Below the pieces are notes generated by a model. That model worked only from the letters and a program-made list of their open reading frames with translations, had not been told where the DNA came from and did not search any database. From NCBI RefSeq assembly GCF_008329435.1, contig NZ_NPKN01000008.1:62001-126000 (forward strand): a DNA stretch of 64,000 bases. The letters are read 5' to 3'. Position numbers and translations under genes: made by a program. This document shows, in pieces, positions 25,131 to 33,392 of this stretch. Positions within the stretch are counted from its first letter, which is position 1. Each line of letters opens with the position of its first letter. Source of the DNA: Rhodanobacter sp. T12-5 (GTDB taxonomy: Bacteria > Pseudomonadota > Gammaproteobacteria > Xanthomonadales > Rhodanobacteraceae).

Positions 25131-25931
25131 ATGGAAGAGCAGATCTGTGTATTCGACGATGTCTATCACGAGGGCGCTGCGCATTCGCAGGCCGAGAAAG
25201 AAAAGGCACAGGCCTTCGGCATGCTCGCGCGGATGAAGGTGTGGGACCGGCCAAAGGATGCCGACATCACGCTGCATTCCACCGAGAAACGCTACGAGCC
25301 GTTCTGGCACCTCAGGGCGGTGCGCAAGACCCGTTACGACAAGAAGACCTGCTACAGCATCGCCTTGGCGAACCCGCATATCCAGAGCGTGGAGGTGCTC
25401 GGGCAATCCTGCGTGCCGGACGCCCGGCATATGCTGCAACTTGCCGCGATCGAGCATTGCAGCGGCGTGGTGACCCTGTCGGAGTATTTTGACGGCATGC
25501 AGCGGGAAACGCCCGGCAAGGTGCTGCTGGACTACGCCAATCATTTCGCGAACCACGTCATCGAGACCAGCAGCGAGCCGCACTTCATCGTGCCGGTAGT
25601 GACTGCTTCGTTCCTGATGCAGGAGATGAAGTCGCGGCTGATGAAACCGCTGGACGCCGACGAGATCCTGGAGGATCTCATCGAGGTGGAGTCGATCACC
25701 CTGTTCTACCGACCGATGTATGCGTTCGACTTCGTCTGGAAAGAACGCCACGGCGTCATCGAGATCGATGGCCTGAACGGCCGGGTCAACCGCGAGGGGC
25801 GCATGCTGAGCGGTAAATTGCGCGCGCTGGGTTCGCGTGATGCGCTGTTCGACCTGGGCGTCGAACTGGCCAGCGCGATCGTACCCGGCGGCGGCGTGTT
25901 GCTGCGGATGGTGGACAAGCTGGCGAAATGA
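25131..25931 (+). CDS. Conserved protein of unknown function
   Basis: 266 residues with GGAGAG before the ATG. No signal peptide; the C-terminus (LFDLGVELASAIVPGGGVLLRMVDKLAK) is amphipathic or weakly hydrophobic. The middle has RYEPFWHLRAVRKTRYDKKTCYSIAL, which recalls bacterial and archaeal proteins with a 'RY.PFWH' motif and a following 'Y.R...Y.V' strand, and a second such half may sit in ESITLFYRPMYAFDFVWKERHGVIEIDG, which would make the protein an internally repeated beta-fold. No function assigned. It stands alone, divergent from arginase. Confidence 0.6.
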   Translation: MEEQICVFDDVYHEGAAHSQAEKEKAQAFGMLARMKVWDRPKDADITLHSTEKRYEPFWHLRAVRKTRYDKKTCYSIALANPHIQSVEVLGQSCVPDARHMLQLAAIEHCSGVVTLSEYFDGMQRETPGKVLLDYANHFANHVIETSSEPHFIVPVVTASFLMQEMKSRLMKPLDADEILEDLIEVESITLFYRPMYAFDFVWKERHGVIEIDGLNGRVNREGRMLSGKLRALGSRDALFDLGVELASAIVPGGGVLLRMVDKLAK

Positions 25932-26166
25932 TGCGCGAGGCGCCTGCCACCGCATCGGCTTGACGCCAGCCGCTGATCAACAACCGGTACGACAACCCGA
26001 CGAAGACGCGTAGTCGGCCTGCGACTGTGGTGACTCCTGGCGACTTCGTGCCAGTTCGTCCTCGCGACGCGATCGCGCGCCTGAACACCATGAGACCAGT
26101 TCGTCGCGGCGATCCGTCACGGATCCGGACTCTGCGTGTCGAACGACTTTCGCCAACAGCATCCCT

Positions 26167-26217
26167 GCAAACGGCGACATTCCGCGCCAGAAGGCGGAAT
26201 GTGCGAGAAGCGTTTGC
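26167..26217. repeat. Long two-tier stem-loop in a 448-bp intergenic region
   Basis: Outer arms GCAAACG (26167-26173) and CGTTTGC (26211-26217) flank inner arms ACATTCCGC (26177-26185) and GCGGAATGT (26194-26202), with an 8-base terminal loop and a small asymmetric internal loop. All paired positions are exact. It lies in the otherwise gene-free stretch 25932-26379. It may be an RNA element, a degenerate repeat or a mobile-element end. Confidence 0.7.
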
Positions 26218-26379
26218 ATGTCAGTTTACCCTCGGCTACCCCTGCAACCAATGGGCTGATCCTAACAAGTTTTTTGCGCGAAATGCACATCCCGGACCCA
26301 CGCAGTTTTCGTGCCAGCGAGTCGATGATGGCCAACGGCGCTCTCGTTGACTTGACGGTCCTGCGATTCGAGGATCCGC

Positions 26380-26631
26380 TCAACCGGCCTGACGCAGGCT
26401 CTGCTGTTCGGGATGAGGCACGCGACCGTATTTGGCGAGGATCACCGGTTCGGAATATTCGCCGCGATCGGCATCCGCCGCCTGCGCATAGACGAGCACC
26501 CCATCGCGCTCTTCTGCCAGCAATTCGGCGCGATGGCGCGCAAGTTGCTCCATCCCGTGCAGGATGGGTTTGTCGGCGACCACGTCACCGTCGACCTCAT
26601 GAAAACACTGCACCACATAAAGCGTTCCCAT
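26380..26631 (-). CDS. Small conserved hypothetical protein
   Basis: 83 residues from the ATG at 26631 (MGTLYVVQCFHEVDG). The pattern 'MGTLYVVQ.F....G..VAD.P......E.A.R....LA......VVVY....D...GEY.EP.ILA.YG.VP' fits a small conserved family of unknown function. It is cytosolic with no motif of known role. The frame remains open upstream to 26769, but without family similarity. Confidence 0.6.
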   Translation of the reverse strand: MGTLYVVQCFHEVDGDVVADKPILHGMEQLARHRAELLAEERDGVLVYAQAADADRGEYSEPVILAKYGRVPHPEQQSLRQAG

Positions 26632-26907
26632 GACGGGCAACCTCGCATTTTCCGGAGATTCGAGCGTGCTCAAGCAGAAGTTCAAGAATCGCGATGGTCC
26701 GGTTAAGTGTGGTCGGCAGCGTTCAGATTCCCGTGCTGCAGGGGCTTCGCAGCCTCGCGAGCCCTCCACCGGGGCCTGTTTTTCTTCAGACCGTGATGGA
26801 AATCACAAAACCACCTCGGCCAACATGAGTAAATGTGATCGGTATCACCTCTGTTGGTTCCCCCGCCGTGAGGCGCACCGTCCCAAGCCCTCCCCCGGCA
26901 CAGATGG

Positions 26908-26936
26908 AAAAAAAGCCCGCTTCGGCGGGCTTTTTT
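26908..26936. terminator. Bidirectional intrinsic terminator
   Basis: Perfect hairpin AAAAGCCCGC / GCGGGCTTTT around a TTCG tetraloop, A-rich on the left and T-rich on the right, so it can end transcription in either direction. It sits at the left edge of the IS5-type remnant, where it could insulate its neighbours. Confidence 0.85.
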
Positions 26937-27350
26937 ATGCTTCATCGCGTACCTTTCCCGTCAGCATCAGCGTTCGTCGTGCCATCGCAGGTTCGACAAG
27001 GCGAACAGCGTCGGTATCTGTGCCGTGTTCTTGCCAAGCTCTTGAAGCGAACCTTCGGGAAAGCCGAACTGGCGTTTCACGACGCGAAACGGATGTTCGA
27101 CCTTTGAGCGTACCGCTGCCTTCACGTGTTCCGTGTGCCTGACAACATCCTTGAGTTCGTCCTCGGGGATCGCCTTGACCACATCCGCTTGGCGGTGATG
27201 TGCCACGTGCGGCCGCGTTTGGGCGCGCGCTTCTCGGCACCGATATACCCGGCATCAGCGTAGACGGTCTTCTTCTCCTTGCCATGCAGCAGCTTGTCCG
27301 CGGCGATGTGTTGCGCCGACCGGTTGAATCCGCCTGCGTTGTTGGCAGTT
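26935..27350 (-). pseudogene. IS5-family transposase remnant (C-terminal part, frameshifted)
   Basis: Three overlapping minus-strand frames together spell the C-terminal half of an IS5-type DDE transposase: DKLLHGKEKKTVYADAGY plus IGAEKRAPKRGRTWH in one frame, then KAIPEDELKDVV...HVKAAVRSKVEHPFRVVKRQFGF...LGKNTAQIPTLFALSNL in the next, then MARRTLMLTGKVR in the third. At least two frameshifts separate them, and the N-terminal half with its first catalytic Asp is missing. No clear terminal inverted repeats were found. It is a dead remnant. Nothing could be assigned to the 200 bp to its right. Confidence 0.85.
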
Positions 27351-27564
27351 GCCGCGTAACACCGCCCTCTCCGCGGTCGCTGACTCAGCCACGCCTGCCA
27401 CAGCACTTCGGATCAGGGCGACGCACAAGCCTGCTGCATCGGACGCGTTGGCGCTACTACCGTGTTCCTCGCCATTGCCAGGTCACCTGGAAGGACACGC
27501 AGCAATGGTGGCGACATCAATGCTGATGGCAGCATCGCGTCGAGTTAGACGCAGAGCCGTTGCC

Positions 27565-28068
27565 TCATGGGGTCTTTCCGGACTTCCATCGATAGAATTC
27601 AATGATGTATCCACCTGGATCGAGCACGCGAAACTCCTCATAGTCTCCATGTGTCCGGATCTCATGTTTGAAATGTCGCGGATCCTCACCGTTATATGGA
27701 TACCATTCGATGCCGCTGATCTTGCTCATGTAGTCATGCCATTGTTCCAGTGCGCCAGTTTCAATTGCCAGCATGGCGCCTTTGTTCTTTACAGCCTTTA
27801 GCGCGCCCCTGGATGCATCGACCAACGCGATTTGCATGCCCTTGCCGACTTCCACGATAACCACCCAGCCATCGTCGTAGACGACCGGAAAACCTATCTC
27901 ATCCACATACCACGCTTTCGCGGCCGGCAAATTGTTGTAATAGAAATTGGTCACCACGGCCTTTACCGGCGGCGGCGTTTTAACCGATTGGCTGGCAAAC
28001 ACTGGCCACGTGAAAGCGGAGATCAGCATCCAGCACCCGGACCACAAGACGTTACGTACACGAATCAT
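27565..28068 (-). CDS. Exported VOC-family protein
   Basis: 167 residues from the ATG at 28068, supported by GAGGAG 10 bases upstream. A signal peptide (VLWSGCWMLISAFTWPVFAS) precedes a single VOC module: KAVVTNFYYNNLPAAKAWYVDEIGFPVVYD in the first half, and HEIRTHGDYEEFRVLDPGGYIIEFYRW with the C-terminal Glu in the second. An exported single-module VOC protein is uncommon; it may bind or open a small carbonyl or catechol compound in the periplasm. It is divergent from the first sortilin-like gene. Confidence 0.75.
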   Translation of the reverse strand: MIRVRNVLWSGCWMLISAFTWPVFASQSVKTPPPVKAVVTNFYYNNLPAAKAWYVDEIGFPVVYDDGWVVIVEVGKGMQIALVDASRGALKAVKNKGAMLAIETGALEQWHDYMSKISGIEWYPYNGEDPRHFKHEIRTHGDYEEFRVLDPGGYIIEFYRWKSGKTP

Positions 28069-28317
28069 CGTGGGTGATCTCCTCGAATGTACGGGGTGAA
28101 TCTGCTGGGTAAGCGTCGGGTCATTCTGCCATACGCTCATTACCCGGATGTTGACCATTTTTCATGGCTGCGCGTCGTCGCCAATCAGGTTCTCTTATGG
28201 TCCGATATGACCGAGCCGCGGCGCGCGCAAGAGCTATCGGCTGGCTACACAGTTTCTACACTGTTATGGTTTGAGATCAGGGAACTTCTCCATACAGCCT
28301 CAGCGAGTTGACCGCCG

Positions 28318-31300
28318 ATGTCGATTTCACGCCTGCTTGGTCTTGTCGCTTGTGGTTTCATTGGTGCCACCACTGCCTTTGTCTCGTTGCCTTCGGTCGC
28401 CAAGGCCGCATCCGGCAACACGCCCCAAGCTGATCAGTCCTCGAAGTATTACGCCGAGATGCACTGGCGAGAAATCGGGCCGACCCGAGGTGGCCGCGCC
28501 AGGGCACTGGACGGGGTTCCAAGTCAGCCGAACGTGTTCTATGCCGGCTACGACAATGGTGGCGTCTGGCGCTCGACCGACTACGGAGCGAACTGGGCGC
28601 CGCTGTTCGACAACGAACCGACCGGCTCGATAGGCGCCATCGCGGTGGCGCCCTCGGATCCGAGCATCATCTACGTGGGCACGGGCGCCGGCATCATCCG
28701 CCCGGACCTGTCCGTGGGTAATGGCGTGTACAAGTCCACGGACGCGGGCAAGACCTGGACCCACCTGGGCCTGCGCGACACGCAGATGATCGCGAACATC
28801 GCCGTCGACCCGCACGATCCGAACCGCGTGTTCGTCGCCGCGCTGGGCCATCCGTACGGACCAAATGAGCAACGCGGCATCTTCCGCTCCACCGACGGCG
28901 GCAAGACCTTCACCAAGGTCCTGTATAAAAGCCCGTATGTCAGCGGGAATGACGTGCGCATCGACCCGCAGAACCCGAACATTGTCTACGCCGGGCTGTG
29001 GCAGCAGCAGCAAAGCTATCTGGAAGGCCCTGAGTTCGGCGGCACGGAAGGCGGCATATTCAAGTCCACCGATGGCGGCAATACCTGGAAGGAGCTGACG
29101 AACGGCCTGCCCGCCGGCGTGATCGAGGCAAATCTCGGCATCGCCCCCAGCCAGCCGAGCACGATCTACGCGATGGTGGCCGGCACCGTCGGCAAGGTGC
29201 CAACATCACATGAAGGCACGACCGGAACGGTAAATTTCTACAAGTCGATCGACAGTGGTGAACACTGGCACCTCGCCGCGCGCGCTCCGGAAAATGTCGG
29301 CTCGTCACCGAACGCCGTACCGGATCCGCGGCCGGTCGTGCGCATCGGTGGCGGCGACCTGCCGACCCTGGCAGTGGACGGCAAGGACCCGAACGTCGTT
29401 TACAGCGCTTCGACCGTGTTCTGGCGTACCGAAGATGGCGGCGTGACCTGGGCTGCGGTTCGTGGCGGCCCGAACGGGGACGATTACCAGAAGCCGTGGG
29501 TCAATCCAAACAATCCTGACATCGTCTTCGTCGTTGCCGATCAGGGAGCGACGGTTTCGGCCAACCGCGGTGTGTCGTGGAGCAACTGGTACAACCAGCT
29601 CACCGGAGCGATGTATCACGTATCCACCGACGATGCGTTTCCCTACCGCGTGTGCAGCGGTCAGCAGGACTCGGGTTCGGCCTGCGTCGCCAGCCGCTCG
29701 ATGGACGGCCGCATCACGTTCCATGACTGGCACTCCGTGAGCATCCAGGAATACGGCATTGCGGCGAGCGACCCGAAAGATCCAGACCTGGTATTTGGGA
29801 GCGGACGCAACAACGTCACGCTGTACAACCGCAAGACCGGACAAACCACCTTGGTCGGACCATCGCGCGAACAGCGCGGCATCGATTACAACCGCAATGT
29901 GCGCACGATGCCCCTGCTCTGGTCGCCAAAGGATCCGAAGGTGCTGTTCTACGCATCGAACGTGGTCTGGAAGTCGTCCGACCAGGCCCACAGTTGGACG
30001 CGCATCAGCCCTGACCTTGCACGACAGACGTGGAAGATTCCGGCCTCCGTCGGCAAGTATGCAAACAAGGTCAAGCCAGGTCCCCAAGGCAGCATTACCG
30101 CGCTTTCGGCGTCCGCACTCGATGTGAACGTGCTCTGGGCGGGCACCGACGACGGTAACATCCAGGTGACCATGGACGGTGGCGCGCACTGGTCAAACGT
30201 GACTCCGCCACCGATCAAGCCATGGACACGCATCTACAACATCGAGGCCGGCCATTTCGATGCGAAAACCGCGTATGCGGCCGCCAACTCCATGCGCATC
30301 GACGACATGAACCCGCACTTGTGGCGTACGCATGACGGCGGCAAGACCTGGACCGAAATCAACAACGGCATCAGCCCGGGCGTATTGACCAACACGATTC
30401 GCGAAGACCCACGCAAGCCGGGACTACTTTACGCGGGCACGGATACCCAGGTATGGGTATCGTTCGACGATGGGGATCACTGGCAATCGCTGCGGCTCGA
30501 CATGCCGGCGATTTCGGTGCGCGACCTGCAGGTGAAGGACGATGCCAAATGCGGATGTGCCGACCTCATTGCCGGCACGCATGGCCGCGGCTTCTACATC
30601 CTCGACGACGTGACGCCCTTGCGACAGGTGGCCGATGCACGCAAGGCCGGGGCCGCCTATCTGTTCAAGCCGCAAACGGCTACGCGCGTACGACTGGTGA
30701 CCTACGATTCGATGCCGTTCCCTCCGGAAGTCCCGTCCGGCGAAAATCCGCCAAACGGCGCCATCATCGATTATTACCTCGCTTCCGACGCCACCGGCCC
30801 GCTGACCATCGACATTCTGGATCAAGCAGGCAGTGTCGTGCGGACGTATTCGAGCGAACTCAAGCGCAATCCGGACCCCGCCGTGGACCCCGCTGCGTAC
30901 AACAAGATTTGCCAGGCCAAACCCGATTCACCGGACTGCAGCATCCCGCTGTATTGGCCCTCGCCGATCAAGTCCATGCCGACCAGCGCCGGCATGCATC
31001 GCATCAGCTGGAGCCTGCGCTACCAGCCGCTTGCGCAGGAACGTTCTCCCATCCAGCGTCCGATCGTGATCCCGCATCGCAGCTCAGTGCTGCCGAGCTC
31101 ACCGTGGGCGCCTCCGGGGAAATACACGGTGCGCCTCGCGGTCGATGGCAAGACGTATACACAGCCGCTGACGGTGCGCCTTGATCCGCGGGTGACCACA
31201 CCTGCTGCCGCTCTGGCCCAGTCAGAGAAGCTCTCGGTTGAAATATACGAGCTGGCGCGCAGCACGCTCATGGCCTATGGGCAGGCCCGGGAGCTTGCCC

Positions 31301-31701
31301 AGGAAGTGGGCAAGCTGGAGTCGATCGAACCAGCTGCCAGCAAATCGTTCAAGGCCAGCGTCGATGCCGTGGCGCAGAGCACAGGTCCGCGCGGGTATGG
31401 CTTGCCCTACCCGACACCCGCCACGTTGAAGGACGTCAGCGATGCCGCGTTGGCTGCTTCGCTGGCACTGGAGACGGCGGACACCGCACCCACGGCGGCG
31501 CAGATCGAAGCCTGCAGCCAGGCACGTCAAAACGTGCAAGCAGTGATGGCCAAGTGGGACAAGGTGAAGGGCACGGGCCTGTCGGAGTTCAACGCCAGGC
31601 TCACGAGCAAGGGCCATCCGACGCTGGCATTGCCACTGCTCAGAATGCCTGCCCCGCCGCCCAGCGACGAAAACGGCAACCTGATGGAGCGCGAACGATA
31701 G
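28318..31701 (+). CDS. VPS10/sortilin-like BNR-repeat exported protein A
   Basis: 1127 residues. A signal peptide (LLGLVACGFIGATTAFVSLPSVAKA) precedes many Asp-box motifs of the S.D.G.TW type (RSTDYGANW, KSTDAGKTW, RSTDGGKTF, RTEDGGVTW, RTHDGGKTW), as expected for beta-propeller blades of the VPS10/sortilin-sialidase-like class. Shared landmarks with the other four copies are IGPTRGGRARAL, NGGVWRSTDYG, IGAIAVAPSDP, YVGTGAG and the 'SRDL...THGRGFYILDD' exit. A beta-sandwich and helical tail with TVRLAVDGKTYTQPLTVRLDPRVT ends the protein. Databases often label such proteins glycosyl hydrolases, but I see no catalytic residues. It is nearly co-linear with copy D (52218-55607). Confidence 0.9.
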   Translation: MSISRLLGLVACGFIGATTAFVSLPSVAKAASGNTPQADQSSKYYAEMHWREIGPTRGGRARALDGVPSQPNVFYAGYDNGGVWRSTDYGANWAPLFDNEPTGSIGAIAVAPSDPSIIYVGTGAGIIRPDLSVGNGVYKSTDAGKTWTHLGLRDTQMIANIAVDPHDPNRVFVAALGHPYGPNEQRGIFRSTDGGKTFTKVLYKSPYVSGNDVRIDPQNPNIVYAGLWQQQQSYLEGPEFGGTEGGIFKSTDGGNTWKELTNGLPAGVIEANLGIAPSQPSTIYAMVAGTVGKVPTSHEGTTGTVNFYKSIDSGEHWHLAARAPENVGSSPNAVPDPRPVVRIGGGDLPTLAVDGKDPNVVYSASTVFWRTEDGGVTWAAVRGGPNGDDYQKPWVNPNNPDIVFVVADQGATVSANRGVSWSNWYNQLTGAMYHVSTDDAFPYRVCSGQQDSGSACVASRSMDGRITFHDWHSVSIQEYGIAASDPKDPDLVFGSGRNNVTLYNRKTGQTTLVGPSREQRGIDYNRNVRTMPLLWSPKDPKVLFYASNVVWKSSDQAHSWTRISPDLARQTWKIPASVGKYANKVKPGPQGSITALSASALDVNVLWAGTDDGNIQVTMDGGAHWSNVTPPPIKPWTRIYNIEAGHFDAKTAYAAANSMRIDDMNPHLWRTHDGGKTWTEINNGISPGVLTNTIREDPRKPGLLYAGTDTQVWVSFDDGDHWQSLRLDMPAISVRDLQVKDDAKCGCADLIAGTHGRGFYILDDVTPLRQVADARKAGAAYLFKPQTATRVRLVTYDSMPFPPEVPSGENPPNGAIIDYYLASDATGPLTIDILDQAGSVVRTYSSELKRNPDPAVDPAAYNKICQAKPDSPDCSIPLYWPSPIKSMPTSAGMHRISWSLRYQPLAQERSPIQRPIVIPHRSSVLPSSPWAPPGKYTVRLAVDGKTYTQPLTVRLDPRVTTPAAALAQSEKLSVEIYELARSTLMAYGQARELAQEVGKLESIEPAASKSFKASVDAVAQSTGPRGYGLPYPTPATLKDVSDAALAASLALETADTAPTAAQIEACSQARQNVQAVMAKWDKVKGTGLSEFNARLTSKGHPTLALPLLRMPAPPPSDENGNLMERER

Positions 31702-31712
31702 CGTCCCGACAT

Positions 31713-31748
31713 CATGGCAGCGGAGACTTGAAGTGTTCCGCTGCCATG
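31713..31748. terminator. Perfect 12-bp hairpin between convergent genes
   Basis: CATGGCAGCGGA (31713-31724) pairs exactly with TCCGCTGCCATG (31737-31748) around a 12-base loop. It lies 11 bp after the stop of sortilin-like copy A and before the convergent end of the AKR-Rid gene. There is no T-run, so it is more likely a stabilising or bidirectional 3'-end hairpin than a classic terminator. Confidence 0.65.
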
Positions 31749-31907
31749 CCAGATCAAGGTGCATCAGTACTTGCTGGCGCCCAAGAACGGCGACAAGTGC
31801 TCCGCAGCGATGCAGGATACACAGTGGCTGATGGTCAGCGGCAAGACGCATTGCCGCAGCAAGGGCCGTGCAGGGACCTTGATATCGGCGGCCAGGCGAA
31901 CACTTTT

Positions 31908-33383
31908 TCAAGCTGCGGGAAGCGTCCTTTGAGGCAGCACCGCTTCCGCTTCCATTTCCACGAGGTACTCTTCCCCAATCAGTTCGGCACCGATCATCGT
32001 ATTGGCAGGCTGGATTCCCCTGAATCGCTCACCATGTACGCGGGCAATCTGTTCCCAGTCTGAGATGTTTTTCACGAAGACCCGGGTGCGCACGACATCC
32101 TGCAGGCTGCCTCCCAAGGACTGGATGGCGCCTTCGATCTTGTCGATCACGAAGTGCATCTGCGATGCTGGGTCCGAGCCGCCGATGTGTCGGGTGCCCA
32201 GCGTGGCGGTGGTTCCCGAGACCAGAATTCGATCCGCCACGCGCACCGCCCTGCTGAAGCCGGCCACTTCTTCCCATGTCGTCCCCGTGAGCACTTTTTG
32301 CCGTCCGTCAGTGCCAGAAGACTGGCACGCATAGGGCGTGACTGCTGCATCCATGTGATGGCTCAAGTCGCCGGACGCGGTCAGGAACGGAGGCTTTCGG
32401 TATTCATCGCCGCAATCGCCGGGTATCGGGCTCATTCCCGATACGGCCTTTCGAATCTTGCTCTTGCTGGCGTCGTCCAGCGGCTGCGTCAGCAACGCCT
32501 TGTTTTCTGCGATGTGCTCACTCCGACCCAGCCGTGCGCCAACGATCACGCCGACCACGCCGTGTTGTTCGAGTATGTAACGGCTGGCCAAATTGGCGAT
32601 TGACATGCCGCTTGTCAGACTCACCTCGTGAAGCACCTGCAAAAGTTGCTGGAACCTTGTCCAGCCACCGGCCGTGTCGATGAAGCGCTTGTACTTCATC
32701 TGCGACCACGTGAGTGCATCGTCGAGACGCGGCTCGCTTTGGTTCAGCCATTTCCCGGAGAGAAAGCCGCCGGCAACCGTTCCGAACGCAAGCAGCTTGA
32801 CGCCGTGGCGTAGGCACGCCGCGGTCATCGACCCGGACGCGCGCTGGTCGAGCAAGGAGTAACACACCTGGTTCGAAAACACCTCGATACCGCTGTGCAC
32901 AACCATTTCCAGATGTGCGGTATCGAAATTGGTCAGTCCCAGGTGGGCGATGAGCCCTTCCGCCTTCAGTTCATTCAGCCAGTACAGGCAGTCCAGCCAA
33001 GCCGGGTCCGCATAGTTCCAGCTGTGAAACTGCAGCAGGTCTATCCGCTCGGATTGCAGACGCCGCAATGACTTCTGCACTGCTGCGCGGACATCTTGTT
33101 TTGTGATCACGCCCGGCGCGGGCACCCATTTGGTCAGCAACTGCGCGTCGCTTCCCCCGAAACGTGCGTGAAACACACCGGCTATGTCTTCGGCCGATCC
33201 GTAGTGGTCGGCCATGTCGAACGTGGTCAATCCGGCATCCAGATACTCCTTCATGGACAGCGCGGCCTGCGCAGGATCGAGCACGCATCCGTCGCGCTCG
33301 AGGTCGGCAACTTGCCACAGGCCTGTGACGACCGGACAGACCACCAGACCCGGGGATGGCTCGCGGCTTGCGTTGTTGTTCAT
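31908..33383 (-). CDS. Aldo/keto reductase fused to a Rid-family (YjgF) domain
   Basis: 491 residues. Residues 1-335 form an NAD(P)H-dependent aldo/keto reductase with the full tetrad: Asp56 and Tyr61 in TFDMADHYG, Lys85 in LLTKWV and His120 in LLQFHSWNY; the IVGARLGRSEHIAENKALL stretch is the cofactor-phosphate region. After a linker, residues about 365-488 are a Rid/YjgF domain (VSGTTAT, DIVRTRVF-like VVRTRVFVKNISDWEQIARVHGERF, VEMEAEAV). The Arg used by RidA imine deaminases (PARS) is Asn here (PANTM), so it belongs to the non-RidA Rid groups. It is cytosolic and pairs with the permease gene 9 bp upstream. The fusion would couple carbonyl reduction to handling of a reactive intermediate. 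Confidence 0.88.
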   Translation of the reverse strand: MNNNASREPSPGLVVCPVVTGLWQVADLERDGCVLDPAQAALSMKEYLDAGLTTFDMADHYGSAEDIAGVFHARFGGSDAQLLTKWVPAPGVITKQDVRAAVQKSLRRLQSERIDLLQFHSWNYADPAWLDCLYWLNELKAEGLIAHLGLTNFDTAHLEMVVHSGIEVFSNQVCYSLLDQRASGSMTAACLRHGVKLLAFGTVAGGFLSGKWLNQSEPRLDDALTWSQMKYKRFIDTAGGWTRFQQLLQVLHEVSLTSGMSIANLASRYILEQHGVVGVIVGARLGRSEHIAENKALLTQPLDDASKSKIRKAVSGMSPIPGDCGDEYRKPPFLTASGDLSHHMDAAVTPYACQSSGTDGRQKVLTGTTWEEVAGFSRAVRVADRILVSGTTATLGTRHIGGSDPASQMHFVIDKIEGAIQSLGGSLQDVVRTRVFVKNISDWEQIARVHGERFRGIQPANTMIGAELIGEEYLVEMEAEAVLPQRTLPAA

Positions 33384-33392
33384 CGGGATCCT

